Shown one piece after another: positions 31,228 to 41,551 of a DNA stretch of 64,000 bases. The stretch spans positions 25,533 to 89,532 of the forward strand of contig NZ_JOHO01000034.1 in NCBI RefSeq assembly GCF_000719705.1. The letters are read 5' to 3'. The notes under the pieces were generated by a model. The model made no database searches. It was not told the DNA's origin and was given only the letters and a program-made list of their open reading frames with translations. The position numbers and the translations under genes were made by a program. The DNA is from Streptomyces sp. NRRL S-350. GTDB taxonomy: Bacteria; Actinomycetota; Actinomycetes; Streptomycetales; Streptomycetaceae. Positions within the stretch are counted from its first letter, which is position 1. Every line of letters begins with the position of its first letter.

Positions 31228-32139
31228 TCAGACCTTGAGGTACTTGCGCAGCGTGAAGAACGCCGCGATCCCGGCCATGCCCATACCCACCACGACCAGC
31301 AGCGGTATCACCGCGAGCACCGAGCCGAGGCCGATGAAGTGGATGAACTGCACCCGGTCGGCCAGCCAGTTCTGGACGAAGAAGTGCCCGCCGACCAGCA
31401 GTCCGGAGGCCATCACCGCGCCGAGCAGCGCGGCGAACGCGGCCTCGGCGATGAAGGGCATCTGGACGTAGAAGTTCGAGGCACCGACCAGGCGCATGAT
31501 GCCGGTTTCGCGCCGCCTGCTGAACGCCGACACCCGGACGGTGTTGACGATCAGCAGCAGGGCGACGAAGAGCATCAGCACCATGATCACGAAGGCCGCC
31601 GTCTGCAGGCCGTTGAGCAGGCCGAACAGGTTCTCCAGGATCTTCCGCTGGTCCTCGACCGACTTCACGCCGGGCTTCCCGGCGAACGCGCTCTGGATCA
31701 CGTCGTACTTGGTCGGGTCGTTGAGCTTGACCCGCCAGGACTGCGGCATGGCGTCCGGGCCCAGGACTGAGATGAGCGGGTTGTCCGGGTTCATGTCCTT
31801 CCAGTGCTTGTACGCCTCGGCGGAGCTCTCGTACGTGGCCGACTGGACGACGGAGGACATCTTGTCCAACTGGTCCTTGATGTCCTGGACCTGCTGGTCG
31901 GTGGCGGCGCCCTTGTCGCACTGGGGCGAGTTCCGGGCGTCCGCCTTGGTGCAGAAGTAGATGCTCACCTCGACCTTGTCGTACCAGTACCCCTTCATGG
32001 AGTTCACCTGGTCGCGGACCAGGAGCGAGGAACCGGCGAGGGCGAGGGAGAGCGCGACACTGACGACGACCGCGATGGTCATCGTCAGGTTGCGTCGGAG
32101 ACCCACACCGATCTCCGACAGGACGAACTGGGCACGCAT
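31228..32139 (-). CDS. ftsX: Cell division ABC transporter permease FtsX
   Basis: A 303-residue four-helix membrane protein with a large extracytoplasmic loop (about 45-170) between helices 1 and 2. The cytoplasmic signature VSAFSRRRETGIMRLVGASNFYVQMPFIAEA, split here across motifs, is typical. Two loop cysteines (YFCTKAD and SPQCDKG) could form a disulphide. FtsX transmits ATP hydrolysis by FtsE to wall hydrolases outside, rather than transporting a solute. It lies 78 bp downstream of ftsE on the same strand. Confidence 0.95.
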   Translation of the reverse strand: MRAQFVLSEIGVGLRRNLTMTIAVVVSVALSLALAGSSLLVRDQVNSMKGYWYDKVEVSIYFCTKADARNSPQCDKGAATDQQVQDIKDQLDKMSSVVQSATYESSAEAYKHWKDMNPDNPLISVLGPDAMPQSWRVKLNDPTKYDVIQSAFAGKPGVKSVEDQRKILENLFGLLNGLQTAAFVIMVLMLFVALLLIVNTVRVSAFSRRRETGIMRLVGASNFYVQMPFIAEAAFAALLGAVMASGLLVGGHFFVQNWLADRVQFIHFIGLGSVLAVIPLLVVVGMGMAGIAAFFTLRKYLKV

Positions 32140-32217
32140 GCGGGAAACAACTCCAGGGTCGGTACTGCTGGGGTCGGGCGATCCGGGCGGGCGGCCCCAC
32201 GGGTCAGCGCTGGTCGG

Positions 32218-32907
32218 TCAGTGCTGGTAGCCGTAGACGCCGCGGGCCTGGTCGCGGACGAGCAGCCCCTTGTCGAGCTCGATGACGCGTTTGCGCATCT
32301 GGTCGACGATGGCCTGGTCGTGGGTCGCCATCAGCACCGTCGTGCCGGTGCGGTTGATGCGGTCGAGCAGCTTCATGATGCCGACCGAGTTCTGCGGGTC
32401 GAGGTTGCCGGTGGGCTCGTCCGCGATCAGCAGCATCGGACGGTTCACGAAGGCGCGGGCGATCGCCACGCGCTGCTGCTCACCGCCGGACAGCTCGCCC
32501 GGCATGCGGTCCTCCTTGCCGCCGAGGCCGACCAGCTCCAGCACCTCGGGCACCACCTTGTTGATGGCGCCCTTGGGCTTGCCGATCACCTCCAGCGCGA
32601 ACGCGACGTTCTGCGCGACGGTCTTGTTCGGCAGCAGACGGAAGTCCTGGAAGACGGTGCCCAGCTGGCGGCGCATGTGCGGCACCTTCCAGTTGGACAG
32701 CTTGCCGAGGTCCTTGCCCAGCACGTGGACGGCGCCCGTGCTGGGGCGCTCCTCGCGCAGGCACAGGCGCAGGAAGGTGGACTTCCCCGAGCCGGACGAG
32801 CCGACCAGGAAGACGAACTCGCCCTTCTCGATCTCCAGCGAGACGTTGTCCAGGGCGGGACGGTTCTGCTTGGGATAGGTCTTGGAGACGTTGTCGAATC
32901 TGATCAC
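32218..32907 (-). CDS. ftsE: Cell division ATP-binding protein FtsE
   Basis: A 229-residue ABC ATPase. Walker A is GSSGSGKST, the signature is [14 protein letters not shown], Walker B is [12 protein letters not shown] and the switch His is in TTVLMATHD. It forms the cytoplasmic half of FtsEX, which in Streptomyces acts at sporulation septa. GTG at 32907 is the homology start ([12 protein letters not shown]). The region upstream is divergent with a small zinc-ribbon gene. Confidence 0.96.
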   Translation of the reverse strand: MIRFDNVSKTYPKQNRPALDNVSLEIEKGEFVFLVGSSGSGKSTFLRLCLREERPSTGAVHVLGKDLGKLSNWKVPHMRRQLGTVFQDFRLLPNKTVAQNVAFALEVIGKPKGAINKVVPEVLELVGLGGKEDRMPGELSGGEQQRVAIARAFVNRPMLLIADEPTGNLDPQNSVGIMKLLDRINRTGTTVLMATHDQAIVDQMRKRVIELDKGLLVRDQARGVYGYQH

Positions 32908-33255
32908 GGCTGCATCACGGAGGCCATCCTAGGCGGCGCCAGTCCTCGGTCGGTCCGCCCCGGAGGCCCGGTCCGCGGGCGGGCGAAGGGAGCGCGGAGG
33001 GCCGCTCCCGGTCTGGGACCATACGCGAATCGGCAGCCGGCCCGCAGGGACGGCCCACGACGGCCCCGCGAACCGGGGGATAATATCCGCTTATGCCCCG
33101 AATATTGCGAGGCATCTCACAGCCCGGGAGCCGGAACCGCCCGGACCTGGCACAGTGGAGGGGGCGACCGGCTCCGGCCGCTCCCCCGTACAGGGCACGA
33201 ACGGGAACCAAAGCCCCGTCCGGCGCGTTGGCTGTAGCAGCGAGGAGGAGATCGC
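32908..33255. other. Divergent region between ftsE and a small membrane-protein gene
   Basis: 348 bp with no gene seen. It contains an A+T-rich island at about 33078-33112 with the perfect palindrome GGATAATATCC (33078-33088) and ATGCC...GGCAT arms (33093-33115). These are probably promoter or operator elements, unassigned. Confidence 0.5.
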
Positions 33256-33450
33256 ATGACCTGCGACCATCTGGTGTGCGCCAACTGCAACGGCCGCGTC
33301 AGCGAGGGGCGTTGCCCGGTGTGCCGCGCCAACCGGGCCCGGCTGCAGGAGCAGCAGGGGCCGTTCGCCGCGCTCTCCCCCGCGATGCTGCTGGCCCTGC
33401 TGGCCGGGCTGCTCGCGGTGGCACTGATCGCCCGGCAGGCTTTCGCCTGA
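33256..33450 (+). CDS. Small zinc-ribbon membrane protein
   Basis: A 64-residue protein of unrecognised family. The N-terminal half has two CxxC knuckles (LVCANC and RCPVCR), a likely zinc ribbon, and the C-terminal half is one strong membrane helix (about 41-61, SPAMLLALLAGLLAVALIA). The start is secure: GAGGAGGAG precedes the ATG by six bases. It is divergent from ftsE and convergent with prfB. The short ribbon-plus-helix form suggests a subunit or anchor for a larger membrane complex; the partner is unknown. Confidence 0.75.
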   Translation: MTCDHLVCANCNGRVSEGRCPVCRANRARLQEQQGPFAALSPAMLLALLAGLLAVALIARQAFA

Positions 33451-33465
33451 ACCCGCCGACATGCA

Positions 33466-33500
33466 CGAAGGGCCCCGACCACTGAGGTCGGGGCCCTTCG
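33466..33500. terminator. Bidirectional terminator, small membrane protein / prfB
   Basis: CGAAGGGCCCCGACC and GGTCGGGGCCCTTCG form a perfect 15-bp stem with a 5-base loop between two convergent genes. Confidence 0.85.
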
Positions 33501-33530
33501 CCGTACGCCGCCGTCACGCGGCGTCCGCCG

Positions 33531-34643
<1,113 letters not shown>

Positions 34644-34700
34644 GCCCCCAGCGTAATGGTTCCGGGGGCGGTCATGGCGACACCCCCGTTCCGGAGGGGG

Positions 34701-35954
34701 CTACGGAGCCCGCGGGGCGGTGCCGTGCACGGTCGGACGGGCCGGGTGGCCGCGGTCCGGGGCGCCGGCCGCGAAGGCCGTCCAGGCAGCGGCGGCGCCC
34801 GCCAGCAGCAGGACGGTGGCCAGCAGGACGGCCAGCAGCCGACGGCGGCGCAGCAGCGCCTGGCGGTCCCGGCGGTGGCCGGGGGCGGTGCGCTGGGCGC
34901 GGGACTCGGCGGCGTACGCGGCTAGTTCCTCGGCGGACGGGCGGCGCAGGCTGGTGTGGGTGTCCCGGGTGGAGTCCGGGGCGGCGCCGGGGACCAGCGG
35001 GACGGCCGGGCCGCGGCGGCGCTTGTGGGTGCCCGGTCCGGCGTCGATCTCGGCGTAGACGGCCTCGCCCGGGGTCAGCTGCTCCTCGGCCGGGGCCCGG
35101 CCCTGGGTGGGCACGACCAGGACCGGCAGGCCGGCCAGGGAGGGCAGCTGCTCGCGCAGCCGGGCGGCCAGCTCGGCGGCGCGCAGCCGGGAGGCGGGGG
35201 CCTTGGCCAGGCACTCGGAGATGATCCGCCACAGCCCGTCCGGCAGGCCGGGGATCGGCGGGACCTGCTCGGTGACGTGCCGGCGCAGCACCGCGCCGGT
35301 GTGCCCGCCGCCGAAGGGGGTGAAGCCGGCCAGCAGCTCGTACAGGACGGTGGCGAGGGCGTAGATGTCGACGGCGGCGCGCGGTTCCAGGCCCTCGATG
35401 ATCTCGGGGGCCAGGTAGTCGGGGGTGCCGATGATCCGGGTGGCCCTGGTGCGGCGCGGGGCGTCGACCAGGCGGGCCACGCCGAAGTCGGTGAGCTTGG
35501 CGCGCGGGGCGCCGCCGGGGCCGGGGGCGGCGGCGAGGTCGAGCAGGACGTTCTCCGGCTTGACGTCGCGGTGGACGATCCCGGCCGCGTGCGCGGCGGC
35601 CAGGCCGTCGGCGACGTCGGCGATGATCGAGGCGGCGGTCTGCGGCGGCAGCGCGCCGTCCCGCTCCAGCCGGGAGCGCAGGTCGGTGCCCTGGACCAGC
35701 TCCATCACCAGGGCGAGGTCGCTGCCGTCCACGACCATGTCGCGCACGCCGACCACCCGGGGGTGGTCGAGGCTGGTCAGCGCGGTGCGCTCCTGGACGA
35801 AGCGGCCGACCAGCACCTGGTCCGCGGCGAGGTCCTCGCGCAGCAGCTTGACCGCCACCGGGCCGTCCGGCCCCTCACCGAGCCAGACCGTCCCGGCCGA
35901 ACCCCGGCCGATCACCTGGTGGACGGTGTACCGGCTGCCGATCTTGCGTGCCAA
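34701..35954 (-). CDS. pkaB: Transmembrane Ser/Thr protein kinase (PkaB-like)
   Basis: A 417-residue Hanks-type kinase, the same length as I recall for S. coelicolor PkaB. The kinase domain is about 8-265: GRGSAGTVWLGE glycine loop, VAVKLLRED with the catalytic Lys, HRDVKPENVLL, DFG in LTDFGVARL and the GTPDYLAPE activation segment. A basic juxtamembrane stretch (RRDRQALLRRRR) precedes one membrane helix at about 370-392, leaving a short external tail with no sensor domain. The start is TTG at 35954 with GGAG five bases upstream. It lies between prfB and a second kinase gene. Confidence 0.9.
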   Translation of the reverse strand: MARKIGSRYTVHQVIGRGSAGTVWLGEGPDGPVAVKLLREDLAADQVLVGRFVQERTALTSLDHPRVVGVRDMVVDGSDLALVMELVQGTDLRSRLERDGALPPQTAASIIADVADGLAAAHAAGIVHRDVKPENVLLDLAAAPGPGGAPRAKLTDFGVARLVDAPRRTRATRIIGTPDYLAPEIIEGLEPRAAVDIYALATVLYELLAGFTPFGGGHTGAVLRRHVTEQVPPIPGLPDGLWRIISECLAKAPASRLRAAELAARLREQLPSLAGLPVLVVPTQGRAPAEEQLTPGEAVYAEIDAGPGTHKRRRGPAVPLVPGAAPDSTRDTHTSLRRPSAEELAAYAAESRAQRTAPGHRRDRQALLRRRRLLAVLLATVLLLAGAAAAWTAFAAGAPDRGHPARPTVHGTAPRAP

Positions 35955-36195
35955 TGCTGCTCCGTGGGCGGCGCGGGAGCACTCCGGGGGGTCCGGTGCG
36001 CTCGGTGGGGCGGGACAACAGCGACCAACCTACGCGCCCGGCGGCCCCGCGGGGCCGCCTGAGGGGCCCGGAACGGGAGTCTCGGGCAGGAAATCTCGTG
36101 AATTGTCGACAAAGCGTCAATCCTGCCGCCCGGGAGCGGAATCGGACCGGACCGGCGCCGACCGGGCCCGAACCGGAGGCCGGGCCGCGGCGGCG

Positions 36196-38085
36196 CTACG
36201 AGCCCACGACGCTCTGCACCCAGTCCCGCGCCGAGTCGTACCAGCCCACGACGTTGTCCCAGTAGTGCGGCAGCGGCGTGAAGTTCCACAGCGCCAGCGC
36301 GGCCACCGCGAGCACCAGCAGCACCATCAGACAGCCCTTGAGACAGCCGAGCCCCGGGATGTACATCCGGTTGCGGCTGCGCCGGCGCGGCTCGCGGGCC
36401 GGCGCGGGCTCGCGACGGGCCGCCTCGCGCGGCTCCTCGCGGCGCGGCGGAGCCTCCCGGTACTGCGGCGCGGGCGGCTCGGCCCGGCGCGGCACCGGCG
36501 CGGGCGGGTAGCCGCCCGGCCGGCCGTCGTAGCCGTCCGGGGCCTGCCGGTAGCCGCCCGGCGGCTGTGGCCGGCCGCCGGCCCGGCCGTCCCGGTCCGG
36601 TCGACCGCCCTGCCCCGACCCGGTGCCCTGCCCCGCCTGGTAGGGCGGCGGGGCCACCGGCGGGCGCTGCGCGTAGCCGGGCGGCGGCGGGGCCTGGCGG
36701 TAGCCGGCCGGCGGCTGCGGCCGGTAGCCCTGCGGCGGGTGGCCCTGCTGCGGGTGGCCGGGCCGCCCGCCCGGGGCGCCCTGGCCGGGCTGTCCGCCCG
36801 GTCCGGCCTGGTAGGGCGCCGGGGCGACCTGCGGCTCGCCGTACTCCTCGTAGTCCTCCGGGCCGAAGTAGCCGACCTGGGTCTGCTGGTTGCGGTCCCG
36901 GGCCGCGCGCAGCTGGGTCTGCCACGGGTGCGGCGCCTCCTCCTGCGGGGCGGGGGGCACGGCGGGCGGGGGCGGCGGCACGGCGGCGGGCGGCATCACC
37001 TGGGTGCGGTCCTGGGCGCCGAACGGCGGCGCGGGCGGCGGCTGGGTGCCCATCACCCGGGTCGCCGCGGCCGGGTCGTACTGCCCGGCGCCCGGGCCGC
37101 TCGCCGGCAGCACCCGGGTGCGGTCCTCGTCGCCCGTCGGCGCGCCGGGGACGGGCGGGACGGCGGTGGGCCGCGGGTCCGGGTGCAGCAGGGCGGCGAC
37201 CGCCAGCGCATCGTCCACCGCCGCCGGGGAGGCGTGCACGCCGACCCCGGCCGCGACCACCCGCAGCGCGCGGGCCAGCGAGGTGGCACTCGGCCGCTGG
37301 GCCGGGTCCTTGCGCAGGCAGCGCTCGATCACCGTCCACAGCGGCTCGGGCATGGTGCTGGGCCGCTGCGGCTCCTGCGCCAGGTGGGCCTGGAGGACGG
37401 CGAGCGCGCTGTCGCCCTGGAACGGCTGGCGGCCGGTGACCAGCTCGTAGAGCATGATCCCGGCGCCGTACACGTCCACCGCGGAGGTCTGCGGGCGGCC
37501 CTCGGCGGACTCCGGTGCGACGTACGCGGGAGTGCCCACGAACTCGTGGGTGCGGGTGACGCCCGGGGAGTCGGCGAGGCGGGCGATGCCGAAGTCGGTG
37601 AGCATCGGGTGCATCTGCTCGGTGCCGTCCACGACCGTGGAGGCGAGCAGGACGTTGGCCGGCTTGAGGTCGCGGTGGACGATCCCGTCCGCGTGGCTGG
37701 CCGCCAGCGCGTCCGCGACCTGCGCCATCAGCAGGGCGCCCGCGATCGGGCTGAACGGGCCGTGGGCCCGCAGGTAGCGGGCCAGGTCGGGGCCGTCCAC
37801 CAGGTCCATCACCAGCGCCAGCAGCTCGCCCTCGACGACCAGGTCGCGGACCCGGACGATGTTGGGGTGGGTCAGCCGCAGCAGCAGCGAGCGCTCGCGC
37901 AGGAAGCGCATCACGACGTCCGGGTCGGCCGCCAGCTCCTCGCGCAGCACCTTGATCGCCACCCGCTGCCCCGGCTCGCTGCCCGGCACCTGGGCGTCCT
38001 CACGGACCACGCCACGCCAGACGGTGCCGGTCGCACCCCGCCCGAGGGTCTCATCCAGCAGATATTTGCTGCCGACTGGCCGCAC
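36196..38085 (-). CDS. pkaA: Transmembrane Ser/Thr protein kinase (PkaA-like)
   Basis: A 629-residue Hanks-type kinase. The kinase domain (about 5-275) has GRGATGTVWRG, the Lys in VAIKVLREEL, HRDLKPANVLL and LTDFGIARL. A roughly 280-residue linker rich in Pro, Gly, Gln, Arg and Tyr follows (many PPGY/PQGY elements), then basic residues, one membrane helix (about 580-602) and a short external tail. The linker includes threonines in DRTRV and DRTQV contexts that are plausible phospho-sites for FHA proteins. GTG at 38085 with GGAG eight bases upstream is the start. The divergent neighbour is an FHA protein, a natural phospho-partner. Confidence 0.9.
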   Translation of the reverse strand: MRPVGSKYLLDETLGRGATGTVWRGVVREDAQVPGSEPGQRVAIKVLREELAADPDVVMRFLRERSLLLRLTHPNIVRVRDLVVEGELLALVMDLVDGPDLARYLRAHGPFSPIAGALLMAQVADALAASHADGIVHRDLKPANVLLASTVVDGTEQMHPMLTDFGIARLADSPGVTRTHEFVGTPAYVAPESAEGRPQTSAVDVYGAGIMLYELVTGRQPFQGDSALAVLQAHLAQEPQRPSTMPEPLWTVIERCLRKDPAQRPSATSLARALRVVAAGVGVHASPAAVDDALAVAALLHPDPRPTAVPPVPGAPTGDEDRTRVLPASGPGAGQYDPAAATRVMGTQPPPAPPFGAQDRTQVMPPAAVPPPPPAVPPAPQEEAPHPWQTQLRAARDRNQQTQVGYFGPEDYEEYGEPQVAPAPYQAGPGGQPGQGAPGGRPGHPQQGHPPQGYRPQPPAGYRQAPPPPGYAQRPPVAPPPYQAGQGTGSGQGGRPDRDGRAGGRPQPPGGYRQAPDGYDGRPGGYPPAPVPRRAEPPAPQYREAPPRREEPREAARREPAPAREPRRRSRNRMYIPGLGCLKGCLMVLLVLAVAALALWNFTPLPHYWDNVVGWYDSARDWVQSVVGS

Positions 38086-38500
38086 CTGTCGCACTCCTCG
38101 CCGTGCCGCCCGCGCGGGGCGCCCTCCGCCGGTGCGGTGGCCTGCCGGGCCCGTGTCTGCGGCCACTCTAACGGTGTCCGTTCGGGTTTTCGGGGTGACC
38201 GGCGGGGCATCCGAGCAGGGTTGGGGGACATCCCCTAGGGGAGTCCCCGGAGCAGGGCGGCGGCCCTGGTCAGGGGCCGACGGGGCACCGGTTGACCTGA
38301 CCCACCGCCACCTCCACCATGGCGACGATCACAAGATCGTCAAATCCGGTACCGTGCGCGGACCGTCCGCGCCTGATGGCAGGATGGACACTCGCCACTC
38401 GTGTGGCCCAACGGGGCCGCCGCGGCCGCCCGGTGCGTCCACGACGGCGCCGGGCAGCGGTACCAGGCAGCCACATCAGCAGAAGGGACCCGCGGGCGAG
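38086..38500. other. Divergent promoter region, pkaA / FHA-ATPase
   Basis: 415 bp with no gene seen. TTGACC at 38294 is a possible plus-strand -35. The strong palindrome at 38224-38248 is listed separately. Confidence 0.5.
38224..38248. promoter_or_regulatory. 25-bp near-perfect palindrome between kinase and FHA genes
   Basis: GGGGAC-A-TCCCCTAGGGGA-GTCCCC: the core 12 bp is a perfect palindrome and the outer hexamers also match, with one extra A in the left arm. It lies about 140 bp upstream of pkaA. It is either an operator or a hairpin. Confidence 0.5.
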
Positions 38501-41356
38501 ATGCAGATCCGGCTGACCGTCCTCCGACCGCGCAGCGGCCCGACCGCCGCCGGCTCCGCCATCCCCTACGTCGACGTGCTGGTCACCGCGCCCGTCGGGA
38601 CCGCGCTCGGTGCCATCGCGGGCGCCCTCGCGGGCGCCGTGGGCGTGCGCGGGCCGCGGGCCGCCACCCATGTGCACCTGTACGCCGGGGCACACCGGGT
38701 GGACGAGCACACCCTGCTCGGCCACCCCCCACTGCTCGACGGAGCCGTCCTCAGCCTCAACGAACCCGACCCGACCGCCGACGACCCCGACGACGCCCCC
38801 GCCGCCGAACTGCGCGTCGTCGGCGGCCCCGACGCCGGCGGCGTGCACCGGCTGCACGGCCGGGAGATCCGGGTCGGCCGCTCCGGCGAAGCCGACGTCC
38901 CGCTCGACGACCCGGACGTCTCCCGGCTCCACCTCGTCCTGCACCTCGCCGACGACGGCCGGATCTCCGTCCGCGACCTCGGCTCCACCAACGGCACCAC
39001 CCTCGACGGCCGGCTCGTCCCACCCGGCCCGGCCGAAGCCGCCGTCCCCCTGGAACCCGGCGCCCTGCTGCGGATCGGCGAGTCCACCCTCCAGGTGGTC
39101 GCACCCGACCCGACCGCCGCCGGGCCCGTCCGCACCGCCCTGCCCGACGGCCACGGCCACCTCCAGCTCGCCGCCCCCGGCCCCGTCCGGCCCGCGCCGC
39201 CGCCGGCCGAACCCCCCACCGCCCCCGAGCCCGCGCCCGGCCGGGGCCGCGGCCTGTTCTCCCTGCTGCCCGGCCGCGCCGCCGAACCGCCCGGCCAGGA
39301 GAGCGCCGAACGCCACCACGCAGCGGTACGGCTGCGCCAGGCCGCCGCCCAGCGCGAGCGCTGGCCCGACCTCGCCACCCTGCTGCTCAACGCCGTCGGC
39401 CCCGGCCCCCGGCTGTGGGAGCGCGGCCCCGGCCACCCCGACGCGCTCACCCTGCGCCTCGGCACCGCCGACCGCCCCGGCGGGCCCGGCACCACACCCG
39501 GCGCGATGCTGACCGCCGTCCCCGTCACCCTCGACCTGCAGACCGCCGGCAGCCTCGGCCTCAGCGGCCCGCGCGAACGCCTCGACTCCCTCACCCGCGC
39601 CGTCGTCGCCCAGCTCGCCGCGCTGCACCCGCCGACCGGACTGAGCCTGGTCGTCGTCGACGCCGACCCGGCCCGCACCCCCGAGGAGCGCGTCGACACC
39701 TGGGCCTGGGCCCTGTGGCTGCCCCACCTGCGCCCGGTCGACGGCCAGGACTGCCGCCTGCTGATCGGCCTGGACGACGAACAGGCCACCGCCAGGCTGA
39801 CCGAGCTCACCGCCCGGCTCAGCGGCCCGAGCGGCCTCGGCGGCCACCCCGCCACCGTCGTCGTGGTCGACGGCCGCCCGGCCACCGAGGCCGCCCGGCA
39901 GGCGCTCGACCTGCTGCTGCGCCAGGGCCCTGCGGTCGGCATCTTCCCGATCTGCCTCGCCGAGCAGCCCGAACTGCTCCCCCGGGGCCTCGGCGCCACC
40001 GCCCTGATCACCGGCGAAGTCGGCACCCAGCTGTCGCTCGACCGCCCGGTCGCCCGCGGCCGCGAGACCCTGCACGAGGTCTCGCTGGACGCCGTCTCCG
40101 ACGCCTGGGCCGAACGGCTGGCCCGCGTCCTCGCCCCGCTGCACGAAGCCGTACCGGCCGCCCGCGGCCCGCTGCCCGACGCACTGCGCCTGCTCGACCT
40201 GCTGCAACTCGACACCGTCACCCCGGCCAAGCTCTCCGCCCGCTGGGCCGCACACGCAGGCGGCATCGGGGCCGCCACCGCGCTGCTCGGCACCACCCGG
40301 GACGAGCTGTGCACGCTCGACCTGGCCGACCCCGAGCTGTCCCTCCCCTCCCCCGACCCGGGCGGCCCGCACCTGCTGATCGGCGGTGCCCGCGGCTCCG
40401 GCAAGACCGAGCTGCTGCGCACCCTGGTCGCCTCGCTCGCCGTCTCCGAACGCCCCGAACTGCTGGCCGTCACCCTCGTCGAGGGCCGGGCCACCGAGGA
40501 CGGCCTGGACGGCTGCACCGAACTGCCGCACGTCACCGGCCTGGTGAACGCCGCCACCGACCCCCGCGCCGCCCTGCTCGCCGCCGAGGCACTGGAAGAC
40601 GAACTCGCCCTGCGGGAGCGGCTGTTCGACGGCCTGGACTTCGCCTCCTGGCACGCCACGCGCATCCTCGACGACCAGCACGGCCTGGGCACGCAACGCA
40701 GCCTCCACGGCGAGGGAGCGGACGCCGTACCGGTGCCCGCCACCGTCGGAGCCCCGGCCCCCTCCGCCGCGCCGACCACCCGCATCATCCCGCCGCGCAG
40801 CGGCGAGGGCGGCCCCCGCCCCGCCCCGACACCCACCCCCGCGACACCCGTCCCGGCCCGGCTGGTCGTCGTCGTCGACGACTACGACGCCCTGCTCTCC
40901 CCCACCTCACCGGCCGGCCGGCCGCTCGCCCGCGCCCTGTCCGCCGTCGCCCGCCGCGGCGGCCCGCTCGGCATCCACCTCGCCGTCGCCACCGGCCGCC
41001 CGGAGGACAGCGCCGGCACCGAGGTGGACGAGGCCGCCCTGCTCCGCATCGCGCTGCGCACCGACGACCCGGCCGACTCCGACCTGCTGATCCACCTCGG
41101 CGACGCGGCCGCCCTCCCCGAGGACACCCCGGGCCGCGGCTACCTGCGGCTGCCCGACGGCGGCGTCACCGCCTTCCAGACCGCCCGGATCAGCGGCCGG
41201 ATCCCGCGCACCGCCACCCTGCGCCCGACCGTGGTCGCGATAGATCCCCTCCAACTCGGCGCCCCGCCCGCCCGCCGGCCCGTCCGCGAACTCGGCAACG
41301 GCCCCACCGACCTCGCCCTCCTCGCCAGCGCCCTCCAACGCGCCGCCGCCCGCTGA
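38501..41356 (+). CDS. Ubiquitin-like/FHA/FtsK-SpoIIIE-like ATPase (EssC/EccC-related)
   Basis: A 951-residue cytoplasmic protein. Residues about 1-88 resemble a ubiquitin-like fold (YukD/EccD type, ending LLDGAVLSLNEP). An FHA domain spans 104-200 with VGRSGEADVPL, SRLH and DLGSTNGTTLDG, the phosphothreonine-binding residues. A first FtsK-like domain (about 370-560) has a degenerate P-loop (GLSGPRERL). A second has intact Walker A GGARGSGKTELL (about 627-638) and Walker B RLVVVVDDYDALL. The order FHA then FtsK resembles EssC of type VII secretion, but there are no membrane helices. No ESX genes are nearby. It is divergent from PkaA, its likely phospho-donor. Confidence 0.8.
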   Translation: MQIRLTVLRPRSGPTAAGSAIPYVDVLVTAPVGTALGAIAGALAGAVGVRGPRAATHVHLYAGAHRVDEHTLLGHPPLLDGAVLSLNEPDPTADDPDDAPAAELRVVGGPDAGGVHRLHGREIRVGRSGEADVPLDDPDVSRLHLVLHLADDGRISVRDLGSTNGTTLDGRLVPPGPAEAAVPLEPGALLRIGESTLQVVAPDPTAAGPVRTALPDGHGHLQLAAPGPVRPAPPPAEPPTAPEPAPGRGRGLFSLLPGRAAEPPGQESAERHHAAVRLRQAAAQRERWPDLATLLLNAVGPGPRLWERGPGHPDALTLRLGTADRPGGPGTTPGAMLTAVPVTLDLQTAGSLGLSGPRERLDSLTRAVVAQLAALHPPTGLSLVVVDADPARTPEERVDTWAWALWLPHLRPVDGQDCRLLIGLDDEQATARLTELTARLSGPSGLGGHPATVVVVDGRPATEAARQALDLLLRQGPAVGIFPICLAEQPELLPRGLGATALITGEVGTQLSLDRPVARGRETLHEVSLDAVSDAWAERLARVLAPLHEAVPAARGPLPDALRLLDLLQLDTVTPAKLSARWAAHAGGIGAATALLGTTRDELCTLDLADPELSLPSPDPGGPHLLIGGARGSGKTELLRTLVASLAVSERPELLAVTLVEGRATEDGLDGCTELPHVTGLVNAATDPRAALLAAEALEDELALRERLFDGLDFASWHATRILDDQHGLGTQRSLHGEGADAVPVPATVGAPAPSAAPTTRIIPPRSGEGGPRPAPTPTPATPVPARLVVVVDDYDALLSPTSPAGRPLARALSAVARRGGPLGIHLAVATGRPEDSAGTEVDEAALLRIALRTDDPADSDLLIHLGDAAALPEDTPGRGYLRLPDGGVTAFQTARISGRIPRTATLRPTVVAIDPLQLGAPPARRPVRELGNGPTDLALLASALQRAAAR

Positions 41357-41366
41357 CGCCGACCAC

Positions 41367-41388
41367 GCGGCCCCCGGCCGGGGGCCGC
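41367..41388. terminator. 22-bp perfect palindrome between convergent genes
   Basis: GCGGCCCCCGG/CCGGGGGCCGC, 10 bp past the FHA-ATPase stop. It is a hairpin terminator for the plus strand and perhaps for the P450/hydratase transcript. Confidence 0.6.
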
Positions 41389-41551
41389 CGGAGCAGCCGG
41401 AACCACGGCCGATCGGCATTCGCGCCGCTCGTCTCCGCGGCTGCTCCCCGGTGCGCCGTGCGCCGTCCGCCGCTCCCCCGAGCGGCGGACGGAAGACGCC
41501 GGACACGGACCGGCCGACGGCGGTACGGCCGCGGGCGGGAGGAACGCCCGG

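Noticed and set aside
38270..40708. Long minus-strand frame opposite the FHA-ATPase
   Set aside because: Shadow frame; Gly/Ala/Val-rich without recognisable domains.
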